DNA from: Eubacteriales bacterium
Lineage (GTDB): Bacteria; Bacillota; Clostridia; Lachnospirales; Lachnospiraceae
Direction: 5' to 3'
NCBI GenBank assembly: GCA_030524225.1
Contig: JAUNGV010000012.1
Coordinates: 1-56,940, forward strand
Length of the DNA: 56,940 nucleotides
The notes under the pieces: model-generated
The model's input: the letters and a program-made list of their open reading frames with translations, nothing else
What the model was told of the DNA's origin: nothing
The model's database searches: none
Part shown: piece by piece, positions 24,151 through 32,295 of the stretch
How the letters are laid out: each line of letters begins with the position of its first letter
How positions within the stretch are numbered: the first letter of the stretch is position 1
Made by a program: the position numbers and the translations under genes

Positions 24151-25122
24151 ATGTCAAAAGCAACAAACAGCTATTTACAGGTCGAAGATCTGGAAGTGAT
24201 CTATACGTCCGGAAAGAAAACGGTACAGGCGGTCAATAAGGTTTCCTTTTCCATGAAAAAGGGAGAGACGCTGGCGCTCGTCGGAGAGACCGGCGCCGGC
24301 AAGACGACAATAGCAAAATCGATTCTGCGGATTCTGCCGGATCCTCCGGCGAAGATGCTCGGCGGCAAGGTCTGGCTGGACGGGCAGGAGCTGACGGGAC
24401 TCTCGGAGGCCGAGATGCGGGACATCCGCGGCGGCAAGATCGCCATGATTTTCCAGGATCCGATGACGGCGCTCAATCCGCTGCAGACCGTCGGAGAGCA
24501 GATCGTGGAAGGGCTTCTCCTTCACAACGACATGACGAAGGAGGAGGCACAGAAGCGGGCGCAGGAGATGCTGGAGCTTGTCGGAATTCCGGGGGCAAGA
24601 GCACAGGAGTACCCGTTTGAATTCTCCGGCGGCATGAAGCAGCGCGTTGTGATCGCGATGGCGCTGGCATGTAATCCGACGCTCCTTCTGGCCGATGAGC
24701 CGACGACAGCCCTTGACGTGACGATTCAGGCGCAGGTGCTCGATCTGATCCGGGATCTGCGGAAGAAGTACAACACGTCGATGATCCTGATTACGCATGA
24801 TCTGGGCGTGGTGGCGCAGACGAGCGATTATGTGGCGGTTGTGTACGCCGGGCAGATCATCGAATACGCGGACAAAAGAGAACTGTTCCAAAATCCCCGC
24901 CATCCGTACACGCATGGTCTGTTCGGATCGCTGCCGAGCATGACGAAGGGGCAGAGGAGGCTGACGCCGATTCTGGGATTCCCGCCGGATCCGACAAATC
25001 TGCCGAAGGGATGCGCGTTTGCGCCGCGCTGCCCGAAGGCGACGGAGGCCTGCAGGCAGGGTGAAATTGAGAATGCAGAGGTCGCGCCGGGGCATTACTG
25101 CCGGTGCATACATCTGAACTAG
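24151..25122 (+). CDS. peptide ABC transporter ATP-binding protein, DppD/OppD type
   Basis: 323 residues. Walker [11 protein letters not shown]-loop [13 protein letters not shown], signature [15 protein letters not shown], Walker [14 protein letters not shown]-loop ILITHDLGV, and the oligopeptide-transporter C-terminal extension with [15 protein letters not shown]...CRC, a Cys-rich segment typical of DppD/OppD. Works as a heterodimer with the ATPase at 25138 to power the permeases. Confidence 0.95.
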   Translation: MSKATNSYLQVEDLEVIYTSGKKTVQAVNKVSFSMKKGETLALVGETGAGKTTIAKSILRILPDPPAKMLGGKVWLDGQELTGLSEAEMRDIRGGKIAMIFQDPMTALNPLQTVGEQIVEGLLLHNDMTKEEAQKRAQEMLELVGIPGARAQEYPFEFSGGMKQRVVIAMALACNPTLLLADEPTTALDVTIQAQVLDLIRDLRKKYNTSMILITHDLGVVAQTSDYVAVVYAGQIIEYADKRELFQNPRHPYTHGLFGSLPSMTKGQRRLTPILGFPPDPTNLPKGCAFAPRCPKATEACRQGEIENAEVAPGHYCRCIHLN

Positions 25123-25137
25123 AAGGGGGACGCTGCT

Positions 25138-26088
25138 ATGGCACTGTTGGAAGTACAGGATCTGAAAAAATATTTTAAGGTTCCCGCAGGCATAAACCAT
25201 GCGGTGGACGGTGTTTCCTTCGCGATTGAGAAGGGGGAGACGCTGGGCGTTGTGGGAGAGTCCGGCTGTGGCAAGAGTACGCTCGGGCGCACGATCATCC
25301 GCCTGCAGGAAGCGACAGAGGGGACGATCCGGCTGGACGGAGAGGATATTACCCATGTGAGCGGCAAAAAGCTCAGGGACGTCAGAGAGAAAATGCAGAT
25401 CGTGTTTCAGGATCCGTATTCGAGCCTGAATCCGCGCCTGCGCATCGAATCGACAATCATGGAGCCGCTGAAGAATTCCGGGCGTTTTAAGGGCAAGGGA
25501 GAGCTGCAGGATGAGGCGAACCGTCTGATGGAACTGGTCGGTATCGACGAGCGGCTGCGGCAGGCATATCCTCATGAACTGGACGGCGGCCGCAGGCAGA
25601 GAGTGGGAATCGCGCGTGCGCTGGCATTAAATCCGAAGTTCATTGTCTGCGATGAGCCGGTCTCCGCACTGGACGTCTCAATTCAGGCACAGGTGCTGAA
25701 CCTGCTTATGGATCTGCAGGAAAAGACGGACATAGCGTATATGTTCGTCACACATGACCTCTCGGTGGTGCGTCATATTTCCAATCACATCTGCGTGATG
25801 TATCTGGGGCAGATGGTGGAGAAGGCGCCGACGGAGGAACTGTTCGAGCGGACGATGCACCCGTATACGAGAGCACTTCTCTCGGCAATTCCCTCGACGG
25901 ATATCGACCGTCCGATGGAGCGTGTACAGTTGAAGGGTGAGATCACCTCGCCGATCAATCCTGCGCCGGGCTGCCGTTTTGCAGCGAGATGTCCGTATGC
26001 GACACAGGCGTGCCGGGAGCCGCAGCAGCTGCGGGAAGTGACGTCGGGCCATTTCGTTTCCTGCTGCAGAGCGCAGGAACTGGGATAA
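25138..26088 (+). CDS. peptide ABC transporter ATP-binding protein, DppF/OppF type
   Basis: 316 residues. Walker [11 protein letters not shown]-loop [14 protein letters not shown], Walker [14 protein letters not shown]-loop FVTHDLSVV, and C-terminal [15 protein letters not shown]. The signature reads LDGGRRQR rather than LSGGQRQR, so the Ser that normally contacts ATP gamma-phosphate is Asp. The rest of the site is intact; I recall the same form in other clostridial DppF proteins, so it is probably a lineage variant. Starts 15 bp after the DppD stop with AAGGGGG upstream. Closes the operon begun at 20469. Confidence 0.94.
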   Translation: MALLEVQDLKKYFKVPAGINHAVDGVSFAIEKGETLGVVGESGCGKSTLGRTIIRLQEATEGTIRLDGEDITHVSGKKLRDVREKMQIVFQDPYSSLNPRLRIESTIMEPLKNSGRFKGKGELQDEANRLMELVGIDERLRQAYPHELDGGRRQRVGIARALALNPKFIVCDEPVSALDVSIQAQVLNLLMDLQEKTDIAYMFVTHDLSVVRHISNHICVMYLGQMVEKAPTEELFERTMHPYTRALLSAIPSTDIDRPMERVQLKGEITSPINPAPGCRFAARCPYATQACREPQQLREVTSGHFVSCCRAQELG

Positions 26089-26100
26089 TGCCCCGCGAGT

Positions 26101-26160
26101 GCTTCGGGATTGAGAATCAGAGTCTGCAGGGAGTTCTGATCGCGGCGCGCAGATAAGGAG
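26101..26160 (+). repeat. partial hairpin cassette upstream of the 201-aa gene
   Basis: GCTTCGGGATTGAGAATCAG (26101-26120) is the hairpin-2 tail and link seen at 3908 and 26893. ATCAGA (26116-26121) pairs with TCTGAT (26135-26140). CGCGGCGCGCAGATAAGGAGG then gives the ribosome site. The left arm of hairpin 2 is lost. Confidence 0.55.
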
Positions 26161-26166
26161 GAAATC

Positions 26167-26772
26167 ATGACTTTGCGGGAGAGAGTGGAGGAGAGAAGGC
26201 GTCTGGGAAGCGCGGAGGCAGGAGCATTTCGCGGGAGCAGAGCCTACCGGAATTTTTTTGAGGGATATGAGGAGGTGGCGGTGCCACGCGGGAACGGACG
26301 CGGCGTCCGGATTGAGAGGATTTACCGCGGATCGTACTATGTGCAGGAGGGATCCGATCATGTCTGGCTGCGTCGAAAAGTGCTCTGTCTGCTGCTGTAT
26401 CTGGCCTCTTTTCTGTGCTTTGCCGCAGCGGCGTGGCCGTCCTATGCGGGAAATACCGCCGCATACACTGTGCTGGCGCAGGCGGTTGCGGCTCTGCTGT
26501 ATCTCTGGCTCTTTACCGTGGTGTGTTCTTACATCGTCTCCGGAAGAAGAATGACGGTGTCCAAGTACAAACGGGCTGTTCTGCCGATGACAAACGCAGC
26601 GGCGGCGGTGTCATTCGTTCTCCTGCTCACGGCGGCGATGCAGGTGGTTTACTGTGTGATAAACCGCGGCGGCGCTTATGCGTGGACGGGCGCGGCGGCG
26701 TATCTGGCAGCGGCAGGATTCGCCGCACTTCTGTACCGGCAGGAAAAGAACTGCAGGTACCGAACAGAGTAA
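26167..26772 (+). CDS. predicted membrane protein of unknown function (201 aa)
   Basis: Residues 1-65 are soluble and charged (VEERRRLGSAEAGAF, YEEVAVPRGNGRGVRIERIY); residues ~68-190 form four hydrophobic helices with short Arg/Lys loops (VSGRRMTVSKYKRAV). I do not recognise the family. AAGGAGG is 6-7 nt before ATG 26167. It follows the peptide ABC operon by 78 bp and is followed by a duplicated leader module. Composition matches the neighbours. Confidence 0.7.
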   Translation: MTLRERVEERRRLGSAEAGAFRGSRAYRNFFEGYEEVAVPRGNGRGVRIERIYRGSYYVQEGSDHVWLRRKVLCLLLYLASFLCFAAAAWPSYAGNTAAYTVLAQAVAALLYLWLFTVVCSYIVSGRRMTVSKYKRAVLPMTNAAAAVSFVLLLTAAMQVVYCVINRGGAYAWTGAAAYLAAAGFAALLYRQEKNCRYRTE

Positions 26773-26779
26773 ACTATAG

Positions 26780-26839
26780 CAGAAATCGCCTGCGCGAATT
26801 TCTGATCGCAGCGCCGCGGATAAACTGCGGCGAGGGAGG
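26780..26839 (+). repeat. duplicated leader module, upstream copy without a gene
   Basis: Hairpin 3 (26780-26804, CAGAAATCGC with GCGAATTTCTG) and hairpin 4 (26813-26819 / 26825-26831, GCCGCGG with CTGCGGC, one G-T pair) plus GAGGGAGG. Nearly identical, over about 60 bp, to 26908-26968. It ends in a good ribosome site but no credible start follows, so it looks like a duplicate of the real leader 128 bp downstream. Confidence 0.85.
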
Positions 26840-26847
26840 CTACGCGC

Positions 26848-26969
26848 GTCAGAAATGCCTGATGGCCTTTCTGACACACGCGAAACGCAGGCGTTTCGGG
26901 ATTGCAGATCAGAAATCGCCTGCGCGAATTTCTGATCGCAGCGCCGCAGATAAACTGCGGCGAGAGAGG
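26848..26969 (+). repeat. intergenic hairpin cassette, copy upstream of the 188-aa gene
   Basis: Hairpin 1 26848-26875 (GTCAGAAATGCC / GGCCTTTCTGAC), hairpin 2 26881-26888 / 26891-26898 (CGAAACGC / GCGTTTCG, then GG), link ATTGCAGA, hairpin 3 26909-26935 (TCAGAAATCGC / GCGAATTTCTGA), hairpin 4 26943-26961 (GCCGCAG / CTGCGGC), ribosome site GAGAGAGG, ATG 26977. Relative to the pyrF copy, hairpin 3 has the compensating change CCGC/GCGG to TCGC/GCGA. Confidence 0.85.
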
Positions 26970-26976
26970 TTAACGT

Positions 26977-27543
26977 ATGGAAAAGAAGACGATGGAGGTG
27001 CAGAAGGCGTCTCTCACAGGGCTGGATCTGCGTATGGCGGTTTCTGTCCTGCTGTGCGTGCTGAGCGCGACGATACTGAATCATCTGGGACTGAAATTCC
27101 CGGTGGGAGAGATGCGTCTGGAGATCATTCAGAAGATGACGGCAGCGATCTGCTGTATGCTCTGCTGTCAGGAATCGGTGTTCGTCAGCAGACGGGCGGG
27201 CAGCAACCGCCTGATCATCACAGCAGTCGGCGGATTGGTGGGAATCGCAGTGATTCTGCTCGATGAGATGATTGGAAATGAATGGGTTCTGTGCGCGATG
27301 ATTGGGCTGGGAATCGCGGCGACGCTCTATTTCTGTAAACTCTGTAAAGTGCCGTACATCAATGCCCGCATTGGAGGCGTGACGTTTATTCTGGTGACGT
27401 GCACATTAAGCGGCAACGCGCGTATCTACTACGCGGTGTTCCGTTTTGTTTCGACGTTTTACGGCGTGCTGGTCGTCATGCTGGTGACGTGGATTTTTCA
27501 GAAATGTGGATGGATGGGAGAAAAGACCGGGACAACCGGTTGA
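26977..27543 (+). CDS. small membrane protein, FUSC/ArAE_1-like
   Basis: 188 residues with about five hydrophobic segments. The run LRMAVSVLLCVLSATILNHL, then QKMTAAICCMLCCQESVFVS and NRLIITAVGGLVGIAVIL resembles the N-terminal membrane half of the aromatic-acid-exporter/FUSC family; the cytoplasmic C-terminal domain of full-length members is missing. Function unknown; export of small organic acids is a guess from the family. It ends 14 bp before deoC and is probably co-transcribed with it. The leader carries the full hairpin cassette. Confidence 0.65.
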   Translation: MEKKTMEVQKASLTGLDLRMAVSVLLCVLSATILNHLGLKFPVGEMRLEIIQKMTAAICCMLCCQESVFVSRRAGSNRLIITAVGGLVGIAVILLDEMIGNEWVLCAMIGLGIAATLYFCKLCKVPYINARIGGVTFILVTCTLSGNARIYYAVFRFVSTFYGVLVVMLVTWIFQKCGWMGEKTGTTG

Positions 27544-27557
27544 TAAAGGAGGCTGTG

Positions 27558-28250
27558 ATGAACAGTGCTGAAATAACGAAAGAACAGCTGGCCGGTATGC
27601 TGGATCACACAAACCTGAAGGCGTTCGCGTCCCGGCAGGATTTTGAAACTCTATGCGGGGAGGCGGCGCAGATTCATGCGGCTATGGTGGCGGTCAATCC
27701 TGCGCCTGTGGCCCTGTGTCGGGAACTGCTGCGCGGAAGCGGTGTGCGGGTCGGAGCGGCGATTTCGTTTCCGCTGGGACAGAATACGATTGCGCAGAAG
27801 GCTGCGGAGGCACGGCAGGCCATTGCGGACGGAGCGCAGGAAATTGATTATGTGATCCAGATTGGGAGACTCAAGGATGGAGACGACGCCTATATCCGGG
27901 AAGAAATGGAGGAGATGGTCCGGGTATGCCGGGAGGGCAGCGCGATCTGCAAGGTGATTTTTGAGAACTGTTATCTGACGAAGGAAGAGATTCAGAGAGC
28001 GACAGCGATTGCCGGAGAGGTCAGACCGGACTTTATTAAGACGAGTACGGGATTCGGGACATCAGGTGCGAAAGCGGAGGATGTGCGTCTGATGAAGGAA
28101 ACCGTGGGAAACGCAGTCAAGGTAAAGGCGGCTGGTGGTATCCGGGACTGGAAAACCTGTGCGGCGATGATCGATGCTGGGGCGGAAAGGATCGGGACGA
28201 GCAGTTCTTTGAAAATCCTGCGGGAATTTAAGGAAGAGAGATATATTTAA
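27558..28250 (+). CDS. deoC: deoxyribose-phosphate aldolase
   Basis: 230 residues, the standard DeoC length. LDHTNLKAFA opens the TIM barrel; EIDYVIQIGRLKDG holds the Asp of the proton relay; CKVIFENCYLT holds the second relay residue; VKVKAAGGIRD carries the Schiff-base Lys; IGTSSSLKIL closes the phosphate site. It cleaves 2-deoxyribose 5-phosphate to acetaldehyde and glyceraldehyde 3-phosphate in deoxynucleoside catabolism. AAAGGAG is 7-8 nt before ATG 27558. No other deo gene is adjacent. Confidence 0.95.
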   Translation: MNSAEITKEQLAGMLDHTNLKAFASRQDFETLCGEAAQIHAAMVAVNPAPVALCRELLRGSGVRVGAAISFPLGQNTIAQKAAEARQAIADGAQEIDYVIQIGRLKDGDDAYIREEMEEMVRVCREGSAICKVIFENCYLTKEEIQRATAIAGEVRPDFIKTSTGFGTSGAKAEDVRLMKETVGNAVKVKAAGGIRDWKTCAAMIDAGAERIGTSSSLKILREFKEERYI

Positions 28251-28337
28251 GACAGGGTACAGATGAACTCCAGCGGGACGGCAGAGAGATAATCCAGAGA
28301 CGCGGGAGAAGCGGCGGTGTTTTTATCGCCCGAATCT

Positions 28338-28345
28338 GTTACAAT
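28338..28345 (+). promoter_or_regulatory. extended -10 element right before addB
   Basis: TGTTACAAT (28337-28345) is an extended -10 box with only a weak -35 match near 28317. Transcription would start about 28351-28353, at the addB ATG itself, and there is no ribosome site before that ATG. This suggests a leaderless addB mRNA. Confidence 0.4.
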
Positions 28346-28352
28346 ATCCAGT

Positions 28353-31300
28353 ATGGGATATCGATTTGTGTTCGGCGCTTCGGGCGCCGGGAAGAGTTAT
28401 TTTTTATACAGGGAAATCATAGAGCAGGCGGAAAAATCGCTTCTGAAACCGGTTCACTTCTTCTATGTGGTGCCGGATCAGTACTCTATGCAGGTGCAGA
28501 AGGAGCTGGTGGCGGCTCACCCGTCGCATGGGATCATGAACATCGATGTGCTGAGCTTCGGCCGGCTGGCGCACCGGATTTTTGAGGAGATCGGCATGCA
28601 GGAGCGGCCGGTCTTAAATGATATGGGCAAAACGCTTGTGCTGCGCCGGATCGCGGGGACAATCAGGAAATCGCTCCCGGTGATCGGAGGGAATCTGCAC
28701 AAGAGCGGTTATATCGCCGAGGTCAAGTCTGCCCTGTCCGAGTTCATGCAGTACGGCGTGGGACTGCGGGAACTGGACGGGCTGATTGAATACGCGGCGG
28801 GACAGGGGGCGCTGCAGGCACGGCTGCGCGATCTGCGCACGCTCTATGAGGCATTTCTGGACTATGAGCGGGAGCGGTTCGTGACATCGGAGGAGACGCT
28901 GGATCTGCTGGCATTGGCCGTTCCGCAGTCCGGACTGCTGCGGGACAGTGTGATTGTAGTCGATGGATTCACCGGATTTACACCGGTGCAGAACCGTGTG
29001 CTGTGCGCACTGATGCAGAGGGCGGCGCAGGTGAGCGTGAGTCTGACGATTTCACAGGATGGAGGGCTTCCCGTCCGGCAGGTGATGGAAACAGGCGACG
29101 CCGGGGCGCAGGAGAGCCTCTTCTACGCGGCCAGAAAGACAGTGCGGGATCTGTCGAGGCTGGCGCAGGAGGCGGGCGTGATTCATGAGCGGGATCTGTA
29201 CCTGAGCGGCGGAGAAGCGCAGCGGAGCGGCGGCGGAGCTGCGGGCGTGGCGGAGGTGGAGCGCTCGGGCGGAAGTTCGGATGCGGCTGTGGCGGAGCGT
29301 CCGGGTAGAAATTCGGGCGCGGGTGCGGAGGAGCGTTTGGGCGGAAGTTCGGAGACCACTGTGACGGAGCAGTTCGGCAGAACCACGGTTGCGTGTCCGG
29401 TGAGGTTCCGGGAGAATCCGGAGCTGGCGCATCTGGAGGCGCACTTGTTCCGGTATCCGCTGCGGCCGTACCGAGAAGAGCACGGCGCGCAGGACGCGGC
29501 CTTTGCACCGCGGAACGGTGTTTACGGGGGAGAGAACAGAGAGAGCGGCGCGGATTTAGAGGAGAGCGCCATCCGTATCTATGAGGCGTCCGATCCGGAG
29601 GAAGAGGCGCGTCAGATGTGTATCCTGATTCGCCGTCTTGTGGAGGAGGAAGGATACTGCTATCGGGATTTTGCGGCGGTGGCAGGGGATCTGGAGAGCT
29701 ATGCGGACGCGCTCCTTAAGATGAGCGCGCGCTATGAGATTCCGGTTTATATTGACAGAAAGAGCGGCGTATCGAGCAATCCTCTGACGGAGGCGATCAG
29801 GAGCGCGCTTGAGATTGTGCTGATGGATTTTTCCTACGAGTCAGTCTTTCATTACCTGCGCAGCGGTCTCTCGGATCTGACGCAGGAGGAGACGGATGCG
29901 CTGGAGAATTACTGCTTGGCACATGGAATTCGCGGCGCAAAGCGATGGGACAGGGTATTTGAAACGGAGGTGGAAGAGGCGCGCGTCCGCTTCCTGAGCG
30001 AGATTGCTCCTCTTCGGATTGCTGTGTCGGCCAAGGTGACGGTCGGAGAGAGGGTGCGGGCGCTCTACGCTTTTCTGCTGGGCGTGCAGGCGCAGAGCAA
30101 GACGGAGGAGAGCGCGTCGCAGTTCGCGCGGGAGGGCGATCCGGTGCGGGAGCGGGCATACCGGCAGCTGTACCGCAAGGTGATGGAACTGCTCGATCAG
30201 ATTTATGAGCTGTTGTCCGAAGAGCGTATGAACGCCCGGGATTTCATGGAGCTGATGGAAACGGGATTCGGGGAAATCCGGGTGGGGACGCTGCCCCAGA
30301 AAGCGGACAGACTCGTGGCGGGCGATATGGAGAGAACGCGCCTGATGCAGGTGAAGGTGCTCTTTGTGCTTGGCGTCAACGATGGAAATATTCCGAAGAG
30401 TGCGTCGGGGGGCGGGCTGCTCTCGGATCTCGACAGGGAGTTTCTGGCCGGTTCCGGGACGGAGCTGGCGCCGACGCCGCGGCAGCAGATGTATACCCAG
30501 CGCCTTGCCCTCTATCTGAATATGACGAAGCCCACGGAACGTCTCTTTCTCTCCTATGCGAGGGTATCGGCGGATGGCAGAACGCAGCGTCCCTCCTATC
30601 TGATTCCGATGATCCGAAGGATGTTTCCGCAGACGCAGATCGAGGTGCCGGAGAGAGAGCCGGCGGCTTCCCGGCTGCGGTCGCTTCGGGACAGTCTGCC
30701 GTTTCTGGCGGACTCCCTCCGGCAGTTTGCGGACGGATATTATGACGGGGACGAGGCACAGCGCCGCCTGTTCCTGACGGTTTACGGACTCGGCGCGGTC
30801 CTTCCGGGCGGGGAGAGCGGAGCGGGCGGAAGCGTGGCGGGAGAGATGGAGCGGAGGCTGTCTGTGCTGACAGAGGCCGCTTTCCGCAGATACCGTCCGC
30901 AGACGCTTCGCCCGCAGACCGCGGAGAAGCTTTACGGCCGCTACCTGCGGGGCAGCGTGAGCCGGCTGGAAACCTGCGCGCAGTGCTACTGCCGTCAGTT
31001 CCTGCAGTACGGGATGCGCCTGCGGGAGCGTCCGGAATACCGGTTCGTGCCGACGGACGCGGGGAATGTTCTGCACGAGAGTGTCGATAAGTTTGCGGGT
31101 AAGCTCCGGGAGAGAGGACTGACCTGGGCGAACTTCACGAGAGAACAGGGGCGGCAGCTGGCGGAGGAGGTCGTTGAGGAGAGCACGGCGGCCTACGCCG
31201 ATCTGCTTCTCTATGCGACGGCGCGCAGTACGGCGGCGGTGGAGAGAATCAAGCGCGTGCTGGCGCGCAGTGTGGAGACGCTGCAGTACCAGCTCTCCAG

Positions 31301-32132
31301 AGGACTGTTTGTGCCGGGGGCGTATGAGCTGGCGTTCGGGACGAGGGAGGCACCGCTGGGAGAGATTGTTCTGCCGCTTTCGCTGCGGGACGGGACAGAG
31401 AAGTCGGCGCTCTATCTGAACGGTCGGATTGACAGGATCGATCTGTGCGAGACGCAGGACAGCGTTTATGTGAAGATTCTTGATTATAAATCAGGGTACC
31501 GGGATCTCGTACCGGAGCGAATCCGTCAGGGGCTGCAGCTGCAGCTGATGGTTTATATGGCGGCGGCTCTGGAGATGGAGCACGCGCTTCACCCGGAGAA
31601 AAAGGCGGTGCCTGCCGCCATGCTCTACTATCGTTTTGACGATCCGCTGACCGAGGAGACCGCACCGCCGGAGGGCGGGCGGACAGAACAGGTGAATCAG
31701 GCGGAGCCGGACAATCAGGCAGTGCCGGAAAAGCGGCAGGCGGGTCAGACAGCACCGGAGGAGGAGCAGGATGAGGCGCAGCGGGCGGCACAGCGTAGGC
31801 TGCTGCGCCCGCGCGGACTGGTCAATGCGGACGAGGCGGTGCTCGAACTTCTCGACCGTGGACACACGAATACCTCCGATGTCATTCCTGTGGGATGGAA
31901 AAAGGACGGCTCGCTCACCTCATCCTCCAAGGCGATCAGCGAGGAAGAATACAGGGAACTGGAGGAGGCGGCCAGAGAGGCGATGTGCCGGCTGGGAGAG
32001 GAGATCCTGCGCGGCAATGTGACGGCCTCTCCCAGCATTGTGGATGGAAGAAGCGCCTGCCTCTACTGTCCGTACCGGGATGTGTGCGGATTCGACAAAA
32101 AGACGCCGGGATATACAAAACGCACTTTGTAG
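28353..32132 (+). CDS. addB: ATP-dependent helicase/nuclease subunit B (AddB)
   Basis: 1259 residues, about 100 more than usual. MGYRFVFGASGAGKS at the very N terminus is the AddB Walker A and fixes the start at 28353. The C-terminal nuclease has ILDYKSGYRD (about 1043-1052), and the iron-sulphur staple has Cys near residue 873 (ETCAQC) and CLYCPYRDVC at about 1236-1245. With AddA it resects double-strand breaks to a Chi-like site for RecA. A 36-bp tandem repeat (about residues 290-345) inserts Gly/Ser/Glu/Arg-rich sequence, and a second Gln/Glu/Pro-rich insertion lies near 1110-1150. No ribosome site precedes the ATG. addA follows after 163 bp rich in palindromes. Confidence 0.95.
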   Translation: MGYRFVFGASGAGKSYFLYREIIEQAEKSLLKPVHFFYVVPDQYSMQVQKELVAAHPSHGIMNIDVLSFGRLAHRIFEEIGMQERPVLNDMGKTLVLRRIAGTIRKSLPVIGGNLHKSGYIAEVKSALSEFMQYGVGLRELDGLIEYAAGQGALQARLRDLRTLYEAFLDYERERFVTSEETLDLLALAVPQSGLLRDSVIVVDGFTGFTPVQNRVLCALMQRAAQVSVSLTISQDGGLPVRQVMETGDAGAQESLFYAARKTVRDLSRLAQEAGVIHERDLYLSGGEAQRSGGGAAGVAEVERSGGSSDAAVAERPGRNSGAGAEERLGGSSETTVTEQFGRTTVACPVRFRENPELAHLEAHLFRYPLRPYREEHGAQDAAFAPRNGVYGGENRESGADLEESAIRIYEASDPEEEARQMCILIRRLVEEEGYCYRDFAAVAGDLESYADALLKMSARYEIPVYIDRKSGVSSNPLTEAIRSALEIVLMDFSYESVFHYLRSGLSDLTQEETDALENYCLAHGIRGAKRWDRVFETEVEEARVRFLSEIAPLRIAVSAKVTVGERVRALYAFLLGVQAQSKTEESASQFAREGDPVRERAYRQLYRKVMELLDQIYELLSEERMNARDFMELMETGFGEIRVGTLPQKADRLVAGDMERTRLMQVKVLFVLGVNDGNIPKSASGGGLLSDLDREFLAGSGTELAPTPRQQMYTQRLALYLNMTKPTERLFLSYARVSADGRTQRPSYLIPMIRRMFPQTQIEVPEREPAASRLRSLRDSLPFLADSLRQFADGYYDGDEAQRRLFLTVYGLGAVLPGGESGAGGSVAGEMERRLSVLTEAAFRRYRPQTLRPQTAEKLYGRYLRGSVSRLETCAQCYCRQFLQYGMRLRERPEYRFVPTDAGNVLHESVDKFAGKLRERGLTWANFTREQGRQLAEEVVEESTAAYADLLLYATARSTAAVERIKRVLARSVETLQYQLSRGLFVPGAYELAFGTREAPLGEIVLPLSLRDGTEKSALYLNGRIDRIDLCETQDSVYVKILDYKSGYRDLVPERIRQGLQLQLMVYMAAALEMEHALHPEKKAVPAAMLYYRFDDPLTEETAPPEGGRTEQVNQAEPDNQAVPEKRQAGQTAPEEEQDEAQRAAQRRLLRPRGLVNADEAVLELLDRGHTNTSDVIPVGWKKDGSLTSSSKAISEEEYRELEEAAREAMCRLGEEILRGNVTASPSIVDGRSACLYCPYRDVCGFDKKTPGYTKRTL
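29233..29388 (+). repeat. 36-bp in-frame tandem repeat in addB
   Basis: Marker positions GGAGCTGCGG (29235), GGAAGTTCGG (29271), AGAAATTCGG (29307), GGAAGTTCGG (29343) and AGAACCACGG (29379) are spaced exactly 36 bp, four to five diverged units of 12 codons. Confidence 0.85.
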
Positions 32133-32170
32133 AAAGCACAAAGTGCATTCGAGGCGGCAAAGCCGCCTCG
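32122..32170 (+). repeat. intergenic hairpin pair, addB-addA spacer
   Basis: Hairpin 1 GCACTTTGT (32122-32130) / ACAAAGTGC (32138-32146) includes the addB stop codon. Hairpin 2 CGAGGCGGC (32150-32158) / GCCGCCTCG (32162-32170), loop AAA, then G. Further down, AAAGTGC half-sites recur at about 32218 and 32273, with GGCG/CGCC between, as if the pair had been partly duplicated. Confidence 0.8.
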
Positions 32171-32295
32171 GGGAAGCGGATGCGGAGAACTGTGGACAGC
32201 GAATTTTGTGAAGAACGCAAAGTGCGCTGGGAAGGCGGAACGCCTGTAAACAGTGCACTTCGTAAAGAGCACAAAGTGCATTGAGAAAGGGAAGT

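Noticed and set aside
26855-26935. Short frame (26 codons) after the orphan leader copy at 26780-26839
   Set aside because: It is built wholly from hairpins 1-3 of the next cassette and lies about 17 nt from the ribosome site; it looks accidental.
28317-28352. GTG 28317 as the addB start
   Set aside because: It would add 12 residues before the family-typical MGYRFVFGASGAGKS N terminus, and the DNA there looks like promoter.
32122-32295. Possible CRISPR-like or iteron array from repeated AAAGTGC in the addB-addA spacer
   Set aside because: Repeats are short, palindromic and irregularly spaced; they fit the hairpin-pair family and no cas or rep gene is near.
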